Origin: Sphingomonas sp.
Lineage (GTDB): Bacteria > Pseudomonadota > Alphaproteobacteria > Sphingomonadales > Sphingomonadaceae
Direction: 5' to 3'
Assembly: GCA_019635535.1 (NCBI GenBank)
Contig: JAHBZH010000001.1
Location: 1 to 64,000, forward strand
Length of the DNA: 64,000 bases
Under the pieces are notes generated by a model. It searched no databases and was not told the DNA's origin. It worked only from the letters and a program-made list of their open reading frames with translations. Position numbers and translations under genes: made by a program. Every line of letters starts with the position of its first letter. The first letter of the stretch is position 1. This document shows positions 33,777-42,470 of the stretch, one piece after another.

Positions 33777-34133
33777 ATGATCGTGATGGTATTCGAATTC
33801 ACCGTCGAACCGGCGGAATATGAGGCTTATCTGGAGGAATCGTCGGCGCTGCGCACGCAGCTCGCGCGAATCGACGGATTCATCTCGGTCGAGCGGTTCG
33901 CGAGCCACAGCGAGCCGGGCCGGTTCGTCGCGATCGGCTATTTCCGGGACGAGGAGGCCGTGCGCCGCTGGCGCAACCTGCCCGAGCACCGGCGGGCGCA
34001 GATGCTGGGCCGCGACCGGTTCTTCTCGGAATACCGGCTGGTGATGGCCGAAGCCTTGCGGGATTATTCCCGCCGGCGGCGCGACACCGCTCCCGAGGAC
34101 AGCAATCGCGCGCACATTCCGGGAGACGCATGA
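33777..34133 (+). CDS. Antibiotic biosynthesis monooxygenase (ABM) domain protein
   Basis: The 118-residue product is a small ferredoxin-like alpha/beta-barrel domain. It starts MIVMVFEFTVEPAEYEAYLEE and has GFISVERFASHSEPGRFVAIGYF and EAVRRWRNLPEHRRAQMLGRD, the typical ABM layout. Such proteins dimerise and include heme-degrading enzymes, quinol monooxygenases and uncharacterised members. GGGAGG lies 6 bases before the ATG, which decides the start over an in-frame upstream extension. It overlaps the ACT gene by 4 bases and follows the ArsR-type regulator by 74 bases, forming a small cassette. Confidence 0.85.
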   Translation: MIVMVFEFTVEPAEYEAYLEESSALRTQLARIDGFISVERFASHSEPGRFVAIGYFRDEEAVRRWRNLPEHRRAQMLGRDRFFSEYRLVMAEALRDYSRRRRDTAPEDSNRAHIPGDA

Positions 34134-34543
34134 CCATGTTCGATCTTGAAATCCATCTCGACGACCAGCCCGGCGCGCTGGCCGCCATGGGGCGCGCCCT
34201 CGGCGCCGCGGGCGTGAGCGTCGAAGGCGGCGGCGCCTGGGTCGTGGACGGCAGGGGCATCGCGCATTTCCTGTTCCACGACGGCCGGGCCGCGCGGCGG
34301 GCGCTGGAGAACGCGGGCATCGCCGTCGCGGCCTGCCGCGCGACGGTCATGCTGCGGCTGAAGCAGGAAGTGCCCGGCCAGCTCGGCGAACTGACCGGAC
34401 GCATGGCCGCGGCCGGCGTGAATATCGCGGTCCTCTACAGCGACCATGACCATCGGCTCGTCCTCGTCGTGGACCGACCGGATCGCGCCCGCGAGATCGC
34501 GCGGCAATGGGGCGGGCCAGAGAATCCGGACATGGGAGAATGA
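34130..34543 (+). CDS. ACT domain-containing protein
   Basis: The 137-residue product has two tandem ACT-like modules. The first starts at FDLEIHLDDQPGALAAMGRALGAAGV and the second at LKQEVPGQLGELTGRMAAAGVNI. No catalytic domain is attached. ACT modules bind small ligands such as amino acids and often regulate partner enzymes. The start overlaps the ABM gene by ATGA, so the two are translationally coupled. Together with the upstream ArsR-type regulator they look like a sensing and detoxification cassette. The specific ligand is unknown. Confidence 0.85.
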   Translation: MTMFDLEIHLDDQPGALAAMGRALGAAGVSVEGGGAWVVDGRGIAHFLFHDGRAARRALENAGIAVAACRATVMLRLKQEVPGQLGELTGRMAAAGVNIAVLYSDHDHRLVLVVDRPDRAREIARQWGGPENPDMGE

Positions 34544-34581
34544 TCGCGCGAAACGGAACGCGACTGTCGGCCGGAAGGGAG

Positions 34582-34655
34582 TGGATGCCCGACGAGGATT
34601 CGAACCTCGATTGACGGAGTCAGAGTCCGTAGTCTTACCATTAGACGATCGGGCA
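34582..34655 (-). tRNA. tRNA-Gln, anticodon CTG
   Basis: The minus strand folds into a complete cloverleaf: acceptor TGCCCGA/TCGGGCA, D-arm GTC..GAC, anticodon arm ACGGA-CTCTGAC-TCCGT, and T-arm CGAGG-TTCGAAT-CCTCG. A discriminator T and an encoded CCA follow. The anticodon CTG reads CAG codons. The gene is convergent with the ACT gene. Confidence 0.97.
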
Positions 34656-34718
34656 ATCGGAAGGGCCGCGAGATAGGCAGGCGGGCGCGGCCTGTCAACG
34701 CCGCTCTGGGGGCGCCGC

Positions 34719-34747
34719 TTGCCGCCAAAACCCCCTTTGTGTACAAC
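34719..34747 (+). promoter_or_regulatory. Candidate promoter for ppx/gppA-rlmE
   Basis: TTGCCG (34719-34724) and TACAAC (34742-34747) are separated by 17 bases, each matching consensus at four of six positions. A CCCTTTG/CAAAGGG inverted repeat (about 34733-34767) overlaps the -10 and could form a short hairpin in the leader. Confidence 0.35.
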
Positions 34748-34808
34748 GGCATCAAGTCAAAGGGCGGTTTCGGCCGCCCGCAACGAGAAGATAAGAGAAG
34801 TGCGTTCG

Positions 34809-35882
34809 ATGCCGCAGCAAGCCGCCTCGGCGCCGCAGGCGCCGACACCGGAAGCAACCCCAGAGGGGGACAGTCCCCTCAACGGTCGCGCCAATGGTCT
34901 TCCCCAGCGCCGCTGGACCTCCCGCCACACTTATGGCGCGATCGATCTCGGCACCAACAATTGCCGCCTCCTGATCGCGCGCCCGACCGAAGAGGGCTTC
35001 ACCGTCATCGACGCATTTTCGCGCGTCGTCCGGCTCGGCGAGGGCATGGCGACCAGCGGCAAATTGTCCGATGCGGCGATGGACCGCGCCGTCTCGGCCC
35101 TGTCGGTCTGCGCCGAGAAGCTGAAGCGCCGTCATGTCAGCCTCGCCCGCTCGGTCGCCACCGAAGCCTGCCGCCGCGCCGTCAACGGCCGCCATTTCGT
35201 CGAGCGGGTGCGCCGCGAGACCGGCATCCGGCTCGAGATCATCGCGCCTGAGGAAGAGGCGCGGCTCGCGATGCTCGGCTGCCACCGGCTGCTCGAACCA
35301 GGCGACGGACCGGCGCTGATCTTCGACATCGGCGGCGGATCGACCGAATTGGTGTTGATCGACACCGACAGCGGCGAGCCCCGGATCAAATGCTGGTGGA
35401 GCGCACCCTGGGGCGTCTATTCGCTGACCGAGAGCGAAGGCCGCGATTTCGCCACCGCCGAGGAGCGGCTCGCCGCTTATGGCCGGATGCGCGAGCGCGT
35501 CCGCCATGCCTTCCGCCGCTTCACCGAGCTGCTCCCTTCGAACCGCGAGGGTATTCGCCTGATGGGGACGAGCGGAACGGTGACGACGCTGGCCAGCGTC
35601 CATCTGGCACTGCCCAGCTACGACCGGCGCGCAGTGGACGGCCTTCAGGTACCCATCGCCGCGATGCGCGAGATCAGCGAGACCATGTCGCGCCTCGACC
35701 GCGCCGGCCGCGCCGAATTCCCTTGCATCGGCCAGGAGCGGGCCGACCTGGTGGTCGCCGGCTGCGCGATTCTGGAGGCGATCATGGACATCTGGCCGGC
35801 CGAAACGCTGGGCATTGCTGATCGCGGCATCCGCGAGGGCATATTGCGCGCGCTGATGGCCAAGGACGGGCACCTGCTATGA
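34809..35882 (+). CDS. Exopolyphosphatase / guanosine pentaphosphatase (Ppx/GppA family)
   Basis: The 357-residue product has a low-complexity N-terminal extension of about 48 residues. The Ppx-GppA domain then follows, with phosphate-binding motifs YGAIDLGTNNCRLLIA, then RSVATEACRRAVN, and IFDIGGGSTELVLI. The conserved LMGTSGTVTTL and ADRGIREGIL close the domain. It lacks the C-terminal HD-like domain of full-length E. coli Ppx (513), so the short form is seen, as in many alphaproteobacteria. It degrades polyphosphate or pppGpp; which one cannot be told. The start is the ATG at 34809, after AGAGAAG. It overlaps rlmE by 4 bases. Confidence 0.92.
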   Translation: MPQQAASAPQAPTPEATPEGDSPLNGRANGLPQRRWTSRHTYGAIDLGTNNCRLLIARPTEEGFTVIDAFSRVVRLGEGMATSGKLSDAAMDRAVSALSVCAEKLKRRHVSLARSVATEACRRAVNGRHFVERVRRETGIRLEIIAPEEEARLAMLGCHRLLEPGDGPALIFDIGGGSTELVLIDTDSGEPRIKCWWSAPWGVYSLTESEGRDFATAEERLAAYGRMRERVRHAFRRFTELLPSNREGIRLMGTSGTVTTLASVHLALPSYDRRAVDGLQVPIAAMREISETMSRLDRAGRAEFPCIGQERADLVVAGCAILEAIMDIWPAETLGIADRGIREGILRALMAKDGHLL

Positions 35883-36538
35883 GCCGGTCCGGCGGCGGGC
35901 CGCGCACGCGGGTCCGCACCGCCAAGGGCCGCCGGGTGAGCTCGACCCGCTGGCTGGAGCGGCAACTGAACGATCCCTATGTGAAGCGGGCGAAGGCAGA
36001 GGGCTATCGCAGTCGCGCCGCCTACAAGCTGATCGAGCTGGACGAAAGATTCGGCTTCCTGAAGGGCGCAAGGAAGGTCGTCGATCTCGGCATCGCGCCG
36101 GGCGGCTGGACCCAGGTGGTGCGCCAGCGATTGCCGCAGGCGGGCGTGGTCGGCATCGACCTGCTGCCGACCGATCCGATCGATGGCGCCATTATCCTGC
36201 AGATGGACTTCATGGACGATGCCGCACCCGACCTGCTCAAGGAGGCGCTGGGCGGCGAGGCCGATCTGGTGCTGTCCGACATGGCGGCCAACACGGTCGG
36301 CCACCCGCAAACCGATCACCTGCGCACGATGGGCCTGGTCGAAGCCGCGCTGCTGTTCGCGACCGAGATCCTGCGCCCCGGCGGTGCGTTCGTCGCCAAA
36401 GTGCTGGCCGGCGGCGCGGACGCGAACCTGGTCGCCGAGCTGAAGCGCCAGTTCACGTCCGTCAAGCACGCCAAGCCGCCGGCCAGCCGCAAGGGCTCGT
36501 CCGAATGGTATGTCGTGGCGCAGGGGTTCAAAGGCTAG
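35879..36538 (+). CDS. rlmE: 23S rRNA (uridine-2'-O)-methyltransferase RlmE (FtsJ/RrmJ)
   Basis: The 219-residue enzyme methylates the 2'-oxygen of U2552 in 23S rRNA (E. coli numbering) in the 50S A-loop, using SAM. The fold is the FtsJ domain: YRSRAAYKLIELDERF (first catalytic lysine), VVDLGIAPGGWTQVV (SAM site), LSDMAANTVG (catalytic aspartate), FVAKVLAGG (second lysine) and KPPASRKGSSEWYVVA (glutamate). This is the K-D-K-E set of the family. A basic N-terminus of about 30 residues precedes the domain. It is translationally coupled to ppx/gppA (ATGA) and converges with the DsbA-like gene, overlapping by 4 bases. Confidence 0.96.
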   Translation: MSRSGGGPRTRVRTAKGRRVSSTRWLERQLNDPYVKRAKAEGYRSRAAYKLIELDERFGFLKGARKVVDLGIAPGGWTQVVRQRLPQAGVVGIDLLPTDPIDGAIILQMDFMDDAAPDLLKEALGGEADLVLSDMAANTVGHPQTDHLRTMGLVEAALLFATEILRPGGAFVAKVLAGGADANLVAELKRQFTSVKHAKPPASRKGSSEWYVVAQGFKG

Positions 36539-37254
36539 GAAGACGACCGCGCCGCGCGGATCGCATCCCGCAACGCCTCGTAGCCAACCGCGCCCTCCAG
36601 CACGCGATCGCCGATCACGAAGGTCGGCGTGCCGGTGGCGCCGACGGCGCGGCCCAGCTCGAAATTGCGCTGCAATTCGGTGCGCGCTTCGACGTCGAGC
36701 GGGGCGGGCGCGAGGCCGAGCGAGCGGCCGGCGGCGGCGATCGTCGCCTCGCTCGGGCGGCCGGCGGCGAACATCCGGTCGTGAAAAGGCCGAAACTGGC
36801 CGGCGCGCGCCGCCGCGAGGCTGGCGGCGGCGGCGGCTTCGCTCGCCGGGCCGAGCACCGGATAATCGCGCCACACCACCTTCAGCCGCGGATCCTCGCG
36901 CAGCAGCCGTTCGATGTCCGGATTGGCGGCGCGGCAATAGCCGCAGGCATAATCGAAGAACTGGACGAGCACGACGTCGCCATCCTCGGCTCCGGCCCAG
37001 GCGCCATGATAGGGAGTCTCGAGCGCGGCCCGGTGCTGCGACACCGCCGCCGACGCCTGACGCTGGCGCAGCCGCTCCATCGCCTCCGGCAATATCTCGC
37101 CATTGTTCAGGATATAGTCGCGCACAATCCGCTCGGTGGCGACGCGATCGGGCTCGCGGAAGCCATACCAGCCGGCCACGGCGACCGCGCCGATCAGCAG
37201 CCCGGCCAGGCCACCGACCAGACCCTGCTTCCAGCCCCCCTCTTTGCCCGCCAT
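36535..37254 (-). CDS. Membrane-anchored DsbA-like thioredoxin-fold protein
   Basis: The 239-residue product has an N-terminal membrane helix (about residues 10-31) and a periplasmic DsbA/Com1-type domain. The redox motif is C104-G-Y-C107 in FFDYACGYCRAANPD, and the cis-proline loop is GATGTPTFVIGD. It probably forms or isomerises disulfides in exported proteins. The ATG overlaps the stop of the BepA-like gene by one base, so the two are likely co-translated. That fits a joint role in envelope protein quality control, since BepA handles misfolded, disulfide-containing LptD in E. coli. Confidence 0.93.
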   Translation of the reverse strand: MAGKEGGWKQGLVGGLAGLLIGAVAVAGWYGFREPDRVATERIVRDYILNNGEILPEAMERLRQRQASAAVSQHRAALETPYHGAWAGAEDGDVVLVQFFDYACGYCRAANPDIERLLREDPRLKVVWRDYPVLGPASEAAAAASLAAARAGQFRPFHDRMFAAGRPSEATIAAAGRSLGLAPAPLDVEARTELQRNFELGRAVGATGTPTFVIGDRVLEGAVGYEALRDAIRAARSSS

Positions 37255-38642
37255 CAGCGCCGATTCCGCCGCTGCCGTTCGACCGCGGTGCGCGACACCA
37301 TCGCGATGTCCTGAGCGCGCAGCCAGTCGGACGTGCCGACCTGCAGGCCCATCATCGCCTGCTCGGCGTTGGGCAGGGCCAGCTGCGGCTGGCCGGTCAG
37401 GCTGTAACGCTCGGCGGTCGCCAGCGCGGCGCGCGGCTGATCGCCCTCACGGTCGTAGATGATGCCGAGCTGATACCAGGCGAAGGGGTTGGAATTGTCC
37501 CGCTGGACCGCGGCACGCAGCACGCGCTTGGCCTCTTCGAAATTCTGCGAATCCTCGGTCGCGATCAGGGCATGGCCGAGGAGCGAGCCGATCAGCGGCT
37601 GATCGGGCGCGCGCGCGACGGCCTCGCGCAACGAAGCGAGCGCTTCGAACGGGCGGCCGGATTCGAGCTGAATCTGCCCTCTCAGTTCCAGGAAATAGGG
37701 ATCGTGCGGCGCGGCGACGAGCAGCGCATCGACTTCGTTCATCGCCCGGTCCGGATGCGCGGTGCGATGCAACGCATAAGCGCGGGCATAACGGGCCGGC
37801 ACGCCCGTATCCCGCTCGGGATAGCGGTTGAACACCTGCCGCGGCTCGTCGATATAGCCGGACAGCTTCGCGCGGACCCGCTGGAAGCGCGCTTCCAGCT
37901 CGGGATCCGTGGGCCTATCCCAGGCCGGATCGGCCATATAGTTCGCTTCCAGGCGCGCGATGCGCTCGCCGGTCAGCGGGTGCGTGCGCGCATAGCCATT
38001 GTCCTGCGGGATGTTCAGCCGGAATTCGAGATTCTGGAGACGGCGGAAGAAGGCGAGGCTGCCGCGCCCGCTGATTCCGGCCCGCTGGAGATAGAGCGCG
38101 CCGGCCTGGTCGGCGCTGTTCTCCTGCACCCGGCTGAAGGCGAGGAACTGGCCCATCGCGGCCTGTTGCCCGGCGGCGAGCACGCCCATCCCCGCCTCTC
38201 CAGCGCCGGCGACGATCGCGGCCGCACCCAGCAGCAGCGACAGGATCATGATCCCGGTCGCCTGCTGGATGCCTTCCTGAAGGCGGATGATGTGGCCGCC
38301 GGTGACATGACCGAGCTCGTGGGCGATCACGCCCTGCACCTCGTTGGCATTGTCGGCGGACGTGATCAGGCCGGAATGAATGTACACGATCTGGCCGCCC
38401 GCGACGAAGGCGTTGATCTCCGGATTGCCGATGAGGACGATCTTGACGTCTTCCGGCCGCAGCCCCGCCGCCGTCACCAGCGGCCGCGACAGATCGTGGA
38501 GCAGCGCCTCGGTCTCGGCATCGCGCAGGATCATCTGCGCCTGCGCGGGCCGCGCCATGACCGTCATGCCGAGCGCGGCGATCATGATCAGCCGGACGAC
38601 AAAGGCGGCCATTCCCCTGCGCATCGCGGATGTTTCAGCCAT
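37254..38642 (-). CDS. M48 family periplasmic metalloprotease with TPR domain, BepA-like
   Basis: The 462-residue product has a signal peptide (to about residue 36, ARPAQA-Q) and an M48 zinc-protease domain. The zinc site is H108-E-L-G-H112 with the glutamate in RVQENSADQAGA as third ligand. A C-terminal region of tetratricopeptide repeats (about 290-440) follows. This architecture is that of BepA (YfgC), which degrades stalled outer-membrane proteins and assists LptD assembly at the BAM complex. Length is near the E. coli value (487). It is the first of a pair with the DsbA-like gene. Confidence 0.92.
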   Translation of the reverse strand: MAETSAMRRGMAAFVVRLIMIAALGMTVMARPAQAQMILRDAETEALLHDLSRPLVTAAGLRPEDVKIVLIGNPEINAFVAGGQIVYIHSGLITSADNANEVQGVIAHELGHVTGGHIIRLQEGIQQATGIMILSLLLGAAAIVAGAGEAGMGVLAAGQQAAMGQFLAFSRVQENSADQAGALYLQRAGISGRGSLAFFRRLQNLEFRLNIPQDNGYARTHPLTGERIARLEANYMADPAWDRPTDPELEARFQRVRAKLSGYIDEPRQVFNRYPERDTGVPARYARAYALHRTAHPDRAMNEVDALLVAAPHDPYFLELRGQIQLESGRPFEALASLREAVARAPDQPLIGSLLGHALIATEDSQNFEEAKRVLRAAVQRDNSNPFAWYQLGIIYDREGDQPRAALATAERYSLTGQPQLALPNAEQAMMGLQVGTSDWLRAQDIAMVSRTAVERQRRNRR

Positions 38643-38661
38643 GGCGCCCTATCCGTCCCGT

Positions 38662-38725
38662 CGCCTGAACCCCGGATGAAATGTCGCGAGCTTCATCGCC
38701 GTGCCGCCGGCGCCCGGTTCAGGCG
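38662..38725. repeat. Inverted repeat spanning the rne stop codon
   Basis: CGCCTGAACC (38662-38671) and GGTTCAGGCG (38716-38725) are exact reverse complements. The right arm includes the rne stop codon at 38719-38721, and the loop is 44 bases. No T-run follows. It may stabilise the 3' end of the rne mRNA or be fortuitous. Confidence 0.35.
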
Positions 38726-41169
38726 CCGAAGGTCCGCTGCCACCAGCCACGGCGCGGACCATCGCCTTCGTCGGCGCCATCGCCGGACGGTTCGGCAGCG
38801 TCCGCGGCCCGCTCCTCGGCCGATCTGGCATCCGTTTTCTTGCGGCGAGTCCGCTTCGGCCTTTCCGCCGGCGCGTCCGCCCCGGCATCGTTGGCCGCCG
38901 CCGGAGACGCTTCAGGCGCGTCCTGGGCATCGGCGCCCTTCTCGGCCGGCTCGGCATCCGCCTTCTTGCGGCGCGGCCGCTTCGGCTTTTCCGCCGGCGC
39001 GTCCGCCGCGACGGCGGGTTCGGGCGCCGACGCGGCCTCGGCGGGCTCGACCGCTTCGGTCACATCCACGGCTTCGTCGCGCTTGCGCGCACGGGGGCGG
39101 CGGCGGCTCTTGCGCGCCGGTGCTTCGTCCTCGGGGGCCGGCTCGGCATCCGCCGGCGCTTCGGCGTCCTGCGGGACCCTTTCGGCGTCGTCCTCGACCT
39201 CGCCCTCGGCGCGCTCGCGGCGGCGACCGCCCCGGCGACCGCGACGGCGGCGGCGGCGGCGGCCGTCGCCGCGCTCCTCGTCCTCGCCCTCGGCGCGCTC
39301 GCGGCGGCGTAGCGCGGCCCCTTCCCGTGTTTCCTCCTCTTCCTCTTCGATCTCCTCGTCATCGGCGACGATCTCGTCATCCTCGTCCTCGACGATCGGC
39401 GCGACCGGCGCGGCGCGCGGGCGCTCGGCCGGCGGCGGGCCGACCGATTCGACCGCCATGCGGGCGCCTTCGAACGCCTCCTCGATGATCACCTCGATCG
39501 CGACGCCGTAGCGCGCCTCGACCTCGCCGATCTCGGCGCGCTTCTTGTTGAGCAGATAGATCGCCGCTTCACGCCCGGCGCGCAGCACGATCCGGCTGCC
39601 CCGGCCCCGCGCGGCCTCGTCCTCCAGCATGCGCAGCGCCGACAGGCCCGCCGACGCGGCGGTGCGCATCAGCCCGGTGCCCTCGCAATGCGGGCAGGCG
39701 CGGGTCGAGGCTTCCAGCACGCCGGTGCGCAGCCGCTGGCGGCTCATCTCCATCAACCCGAACGAGCTGATCCGGCCGACCTGGATGCGGGCGCGGTCGT
39801 TCTTGAGCGCCTCCTTCATCGCCTTTTCGACCTTCCGGATATGGCCGTTCGATTCCATGTCGATGAAATCGATCACGACCAGGCCGGCCATGTCGCGCAG
39901 GCGCAGCTGGCGCGCGATCTCGTGCGCCGCCTCGATATTGGTCGAAAAAGCGGTCTGCTCGATATTGTGCTCGCGGGTCGATCGGCCCGAGTTGATGTCG
40001 ATCGACACCAAAGCCTCGGTCGGATTGATGACGATATAACCGCCCGACTTCAACTGCACGAGCGGCTGGTACATCGCCGAAAGCTGGTCCTCGACGCCGT
40101 GCCGCTGGAAGAGCGGAACCGGATCGACATATTGCTTCACCCGCCGGACATGGCTGGGCATGAGCAGCTTCATGAAGCTGCGCGCGTCCTTGTAGCCGTC
40201 ATCGCCCTCGACGATCACCTCGTCGATCTCGCGATTGTAGACGTCGCGGATCGCCCGCTTGATGAGATCGCTGTCCTGATGGACGAGCGATGGCGCGGAG
40301 GATTTGAGCGTGTTCTCGCGGATCTCGTCCCACAGGCGGGCGAGATAGTCGAAATCGCGTTTGATCTCGACCTTGGTGCGCTGGAGCCCGGCCGTCCGCA
40401 CGATCAGGCCCATGCTGACCGGCAAGGCGAGGTCCGCCATGATCTGCTTGAGACGCTTGCGGTCGGAGCCGTTGGAAATCTTCCGGCTGATCCCGCCGCC
40501 ATGCGACGTGTTGGGCATCAGCACGCAATAGCGGCCGGCGAGGGAAAGATAGGTGGTCAGCGCCGCGCCCTTGTTGCCGCGCTCCTCCTTCACGACCTGG
40601 ACGAGCAGCACCTGCCGGCGGCGGATCACATCCTGGATCTTGTAGCGGCGGCGCAGATTCTGGCGCTTGCGGCGCAGATTCTCGGCGGCGCTCTCCTCGG
40701 AGCCGTTCTCGGCTTCCTCGGCCGGCGCGGGTGCGATCTCCTCGCCCTCCGCCTCGGCTTCCGCTTCCTCGTCGCTGTCGGCGGTCACCGTCTCCGCCTC
40801 GATCGGCTCGATATCGGCCTCGACGACCTCGGCCTCCTCGCGGTCGAACTCGGCGGCGCGCAGCCGCGCCTCCTCCTCGGCATGCTCCGCTTCCTCGCGC
40901 AGCAGCGCCTCGCGATCCTCTTTCGGGATCTGATAATAATCCGGGTGGATTTCGCTGAACGCCAGGAAGCCGTGGCGGTTGCCGCCATAATCGACGAATG
41001 CCGCCTGCAGCGACGGTTCGACGCGGGTTACCTTGGCGAGATAGATATTCCCCTTGAGCTGCTTGTGCTCGGCGGATTCGAAATCAAATTCCTCGATCCG
41101 GTTCCCTTTGATCACGGCCACCCGGGTCTCCTCCTGGTGGCGCGCGTCGATCAGCATGCGCATGGTCAT
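38719..41169 (-). CDS. rne: Ribonuclease E/G family endoribonuclease (RNase E)
   Basis: The 816-residue product begins MTMRMLIDARHQEETRVAV, the RNase E start. The S1 domain (about 37-210) is interrupted by a long Glu-rich insertion (about residues 75-150), a feature of alphaproteobacterial RNase E. The 5'-sensor and DNase I-like catalytic parts follow, with SIDINSGRST and VVIDFIDME carrying the metal-binding aspartates. The zinc-link CPHCEGTG comes next. The last 230 residues form a disordered, Arg/Glu/Pro-rich scaffold for degradosome partners. It initiates decay of most mRNAs and processes rRNA and tRNA. The frame is open 32 codons upstream of the chosen start, but GGAGTG precedes 41169 and the family starts there. 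Confidence 0.95.
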   Translation of the reverse strand: MTMRMLIDARHQEETRVAVIKGNRIEEFDFESAEHKQLKGNIYLAKVTRVEPSLQAAFVDYGGNRHGFLAFSEIHPDYYQIPKEDREALLREEAEHAEEEARLRAAEFDREEAEVVEADIEPIEAETVTADSDEEAEAEAEGEEIAPAPAEEAENGSEESAAENLRRKRQNLRRRYKIQDVIRRRQVLLVQVVKEERGNKGAALTTYLSLAGRYCVLMPNTSHGGGISRKISNGSDRKRLKQIMADLALPVSMGLIVRTAGLQRTKVEIKRDFDYLARLWDEIRENTLKSSAPSLVHQDSDLIKRAIRDVYNREIDEVIVEGDDGYKDARSFMKLLMPSHVRRVKQYVDPVPLFQRHGVEDQLSAMYQPLVQLKSGGYIVINPTEALVSIDINSGRSTREHNIEQTAFSTNIEAAHEIARQLRLRDMAGLVVIDFIDMESNGHIRKVEKAMKEALKNDRARIQVGRISSFGLMEMSRQRLRTGVLEASTRACPHCEGTGLMRTAASAGLSALRMLEDEAARGRGSRIVLRAGREAAIYLLNKKRAEIGEVEARYGVAIEVIIEEAFEGARMAVESVGPPPAERPRAAPVAPIVEDEDDEIVADDEEIEEEEEETREGAALRRRERAEGEDEERGDGRRRRRRRGRRGGRRRERAEGEVEDDAERVPQDAEAPADAEPAPEDEAPARKSRRRPRARKRDEAVDVTEAVEPAEAASAPEPAVAADAPAEKPKRPRRKKADAEPAEKGADAQDAPEASPAAANDAGADAPAERPKRTRRKKTDARSAEERAADAAEPSGDGADEGDGPRRGWWQRTFGA

Positions 41170-41576
41170 TGATGTCACTCCACGCACGCGCCGCTGCCCT
41201 GAGGGCTGCGCGGCCCGCGCGCTCGAATATGGACGGCCGCGCGGGCCTGAAGAGCCGCGCGTCATATGTCCGGGTTGAAAGATAAGGTGTCGCGTCCGCC
41301 GCCTGCGGCAGGCCGGTCACAAGCGCCGGCCGGCGCAGCCCGCCAAGCACGCCGTCGCCCGAAGGGCGGCGCGTCGACTTGGGGGAGAAATACCACATTC
41401 GGCGTCAACCTGATTGGCCGGCGCGATGCCGGCAAAAGATCATATCCCACCGCCAAGGCGCGGATTCCCGCCTGTTTCGGTGCGATGACAGGCTGCTAGC
41501 ACCGCCCGGGGCGAGCGGCAACCGCCGCGGGCCTTTTTTGCTGGACCGGTGTGGCGGCGAGACGGCAAGACAGGGC
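41170..41576. other. Divergent intergenic region: rne leader and terminator-like element before the amidase gene
   Basis: These 407 bases separate the divergent rne and amidase genes. Several GC-rich inverted repeats occur near 41200-41380, consistent with a structured rne 5' leader like those that allow RNase E to control its own mRNA. A plus-strand hairpin with a T6 run lies at 41504-41539. No protein-coding frame is supported. Confidence 0.5.
41504..41539 (+). terminator. Intrinsic terminator-like hairpin 37 bases before the amidase start
   Basis: GCCCGGGGCG (41504-41513) pairs with CGCCGCGGGC (41523-41532) with one mismatch around a 9-base loop, followed by C and TTTTTT (41534-41539). 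Because it precedes rather than follows a gene on this strand, it could be an attenuator or the 3' end of a small RNA. Confidence 0.55.
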
Positions 41577-42422
41577 ATGACATGGTTGCTGATGGTCGCC
41601 GCCGCGATCCTGCCCTTTCTCGGTGCGGACGAAAGCGGGACGGTGCAAGGCGTGACGATCCCGCTCGCGCCGCCTTCCGCCGATGCGCACGGCGCGCTGC
41701 CGCCGGTCACACGGGCGCGCGGCGAGGATCCGCCGCTTGTGGTGATCGATCCCGGCCATGGCGGGCGCGACGGCGGCGCTTCCTCCCCCTACAGCTCGAT
41801 GCCGGAGAAGGACGTGACGCTGGCGCTGGCCCGCGCGATTCGCAACGCGCTGGCACGCACTGCCCGCGTCCGCGTCGCTTTGACCCGCGACGACGATACC
41901 TATCTCGTGCTGGAGGAACGCTACGAGATCGCCCGGCGGCTTGGGGCGGACCTCTTCATCTCGATCCATGCCGATGCCGCACCGTCCAATGACCAGGCGC
42001 ATGGCGCGACCATCTACACCCTGTCCGAAGTCGCCTCGGACCGGGAGGCCGCCTTGCTCGCCCGGCGCGAAAATGCGGCGGGCCTGCTGCCGGCACAGAT
42101 GAACCCCGACCCGAACGTGAACCTGATCCTGATCGACCTCGCCCAGCGCGAGAGCATGGACCGGTCGGCCGAGTTCGCGCGCCTGCTCTATCGCGAGGCG
42201 GGCACGACCTTCCCGTTCCGCCCCAACTGGCACCGCTTCGCCGCCTTCGTCGTGCTGAAGGCGCCCGACATTCCCTCGATCCTGTTCGAATCGGGCTATC
42301 TCACCAACGAGCGCGACGCCGCCTATCTCCAGTCCGAGCAGGGGCGCGGCCAGATCGCCGACGGCATGCGCCGCGCGATCGAGGCGCATTTCGCCCGGAG
42401 GTTTCTGGGTGCGGCGGGCTGA
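41577..42422 (+). CDS. N-acetylmuramoyl-L-alanine amidase (Amidase_3)
   Basis: The 281-residue product has a hydrophobic N-terminus (residues 3-17), probably a signal peptide, and an Amidase_3 catalytic domain. It reads VVIDPGHGGRDGGA with the first zinc histidine, then glutamate in EERYEIARR, histidine in FISIHADA, and the catalytic glutamate in ILFESGYLTN. It cleaves the bond between N-acetylmuramic acid and the stem peptide, as AmiA/B/C do during cell separation. There is no AMIN or LysM domain. PBP1A follows 48 bases downstream on the same strand, so a cell-wall operon is likely. The start is the ATG after ACAGGGC; the frame is open upstream. Confidence 0.93.
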   Translation: MTWLLMVAAAILPFLGADESGTVQGVTIPLAPPSADAHGALPPVTRARGEDPPLVVIDPGHGGRDGGASSPYSSMPEKDVTLALARAIRNALARTARVRVALTRDDDTYLVLEERYEIARRLGADLFISIHADAAPSNDQAHGATIYTLSEVASDREAALLARRENAAGLLPAQMNPDPNVNLILIDLAQRESMDRSAEFARLLYREAGTTFPFRPNWHRFAAFVVLKAPDIPSILFESGYLTNERDAAYLQSEQGRGQIADGMRRAIEAHFARRFLGAAG

Positions 42423-42470
42423 GCCCGCACCGGCTTCACGCTGCCCGGCCATTCGGCTAGACCGGCCGCG

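Noticed and set aside
41395..41415. rne promoter with TTGACG as -35
   Set aside because: No matching -10 hexamer at the right distance on the minus strand.
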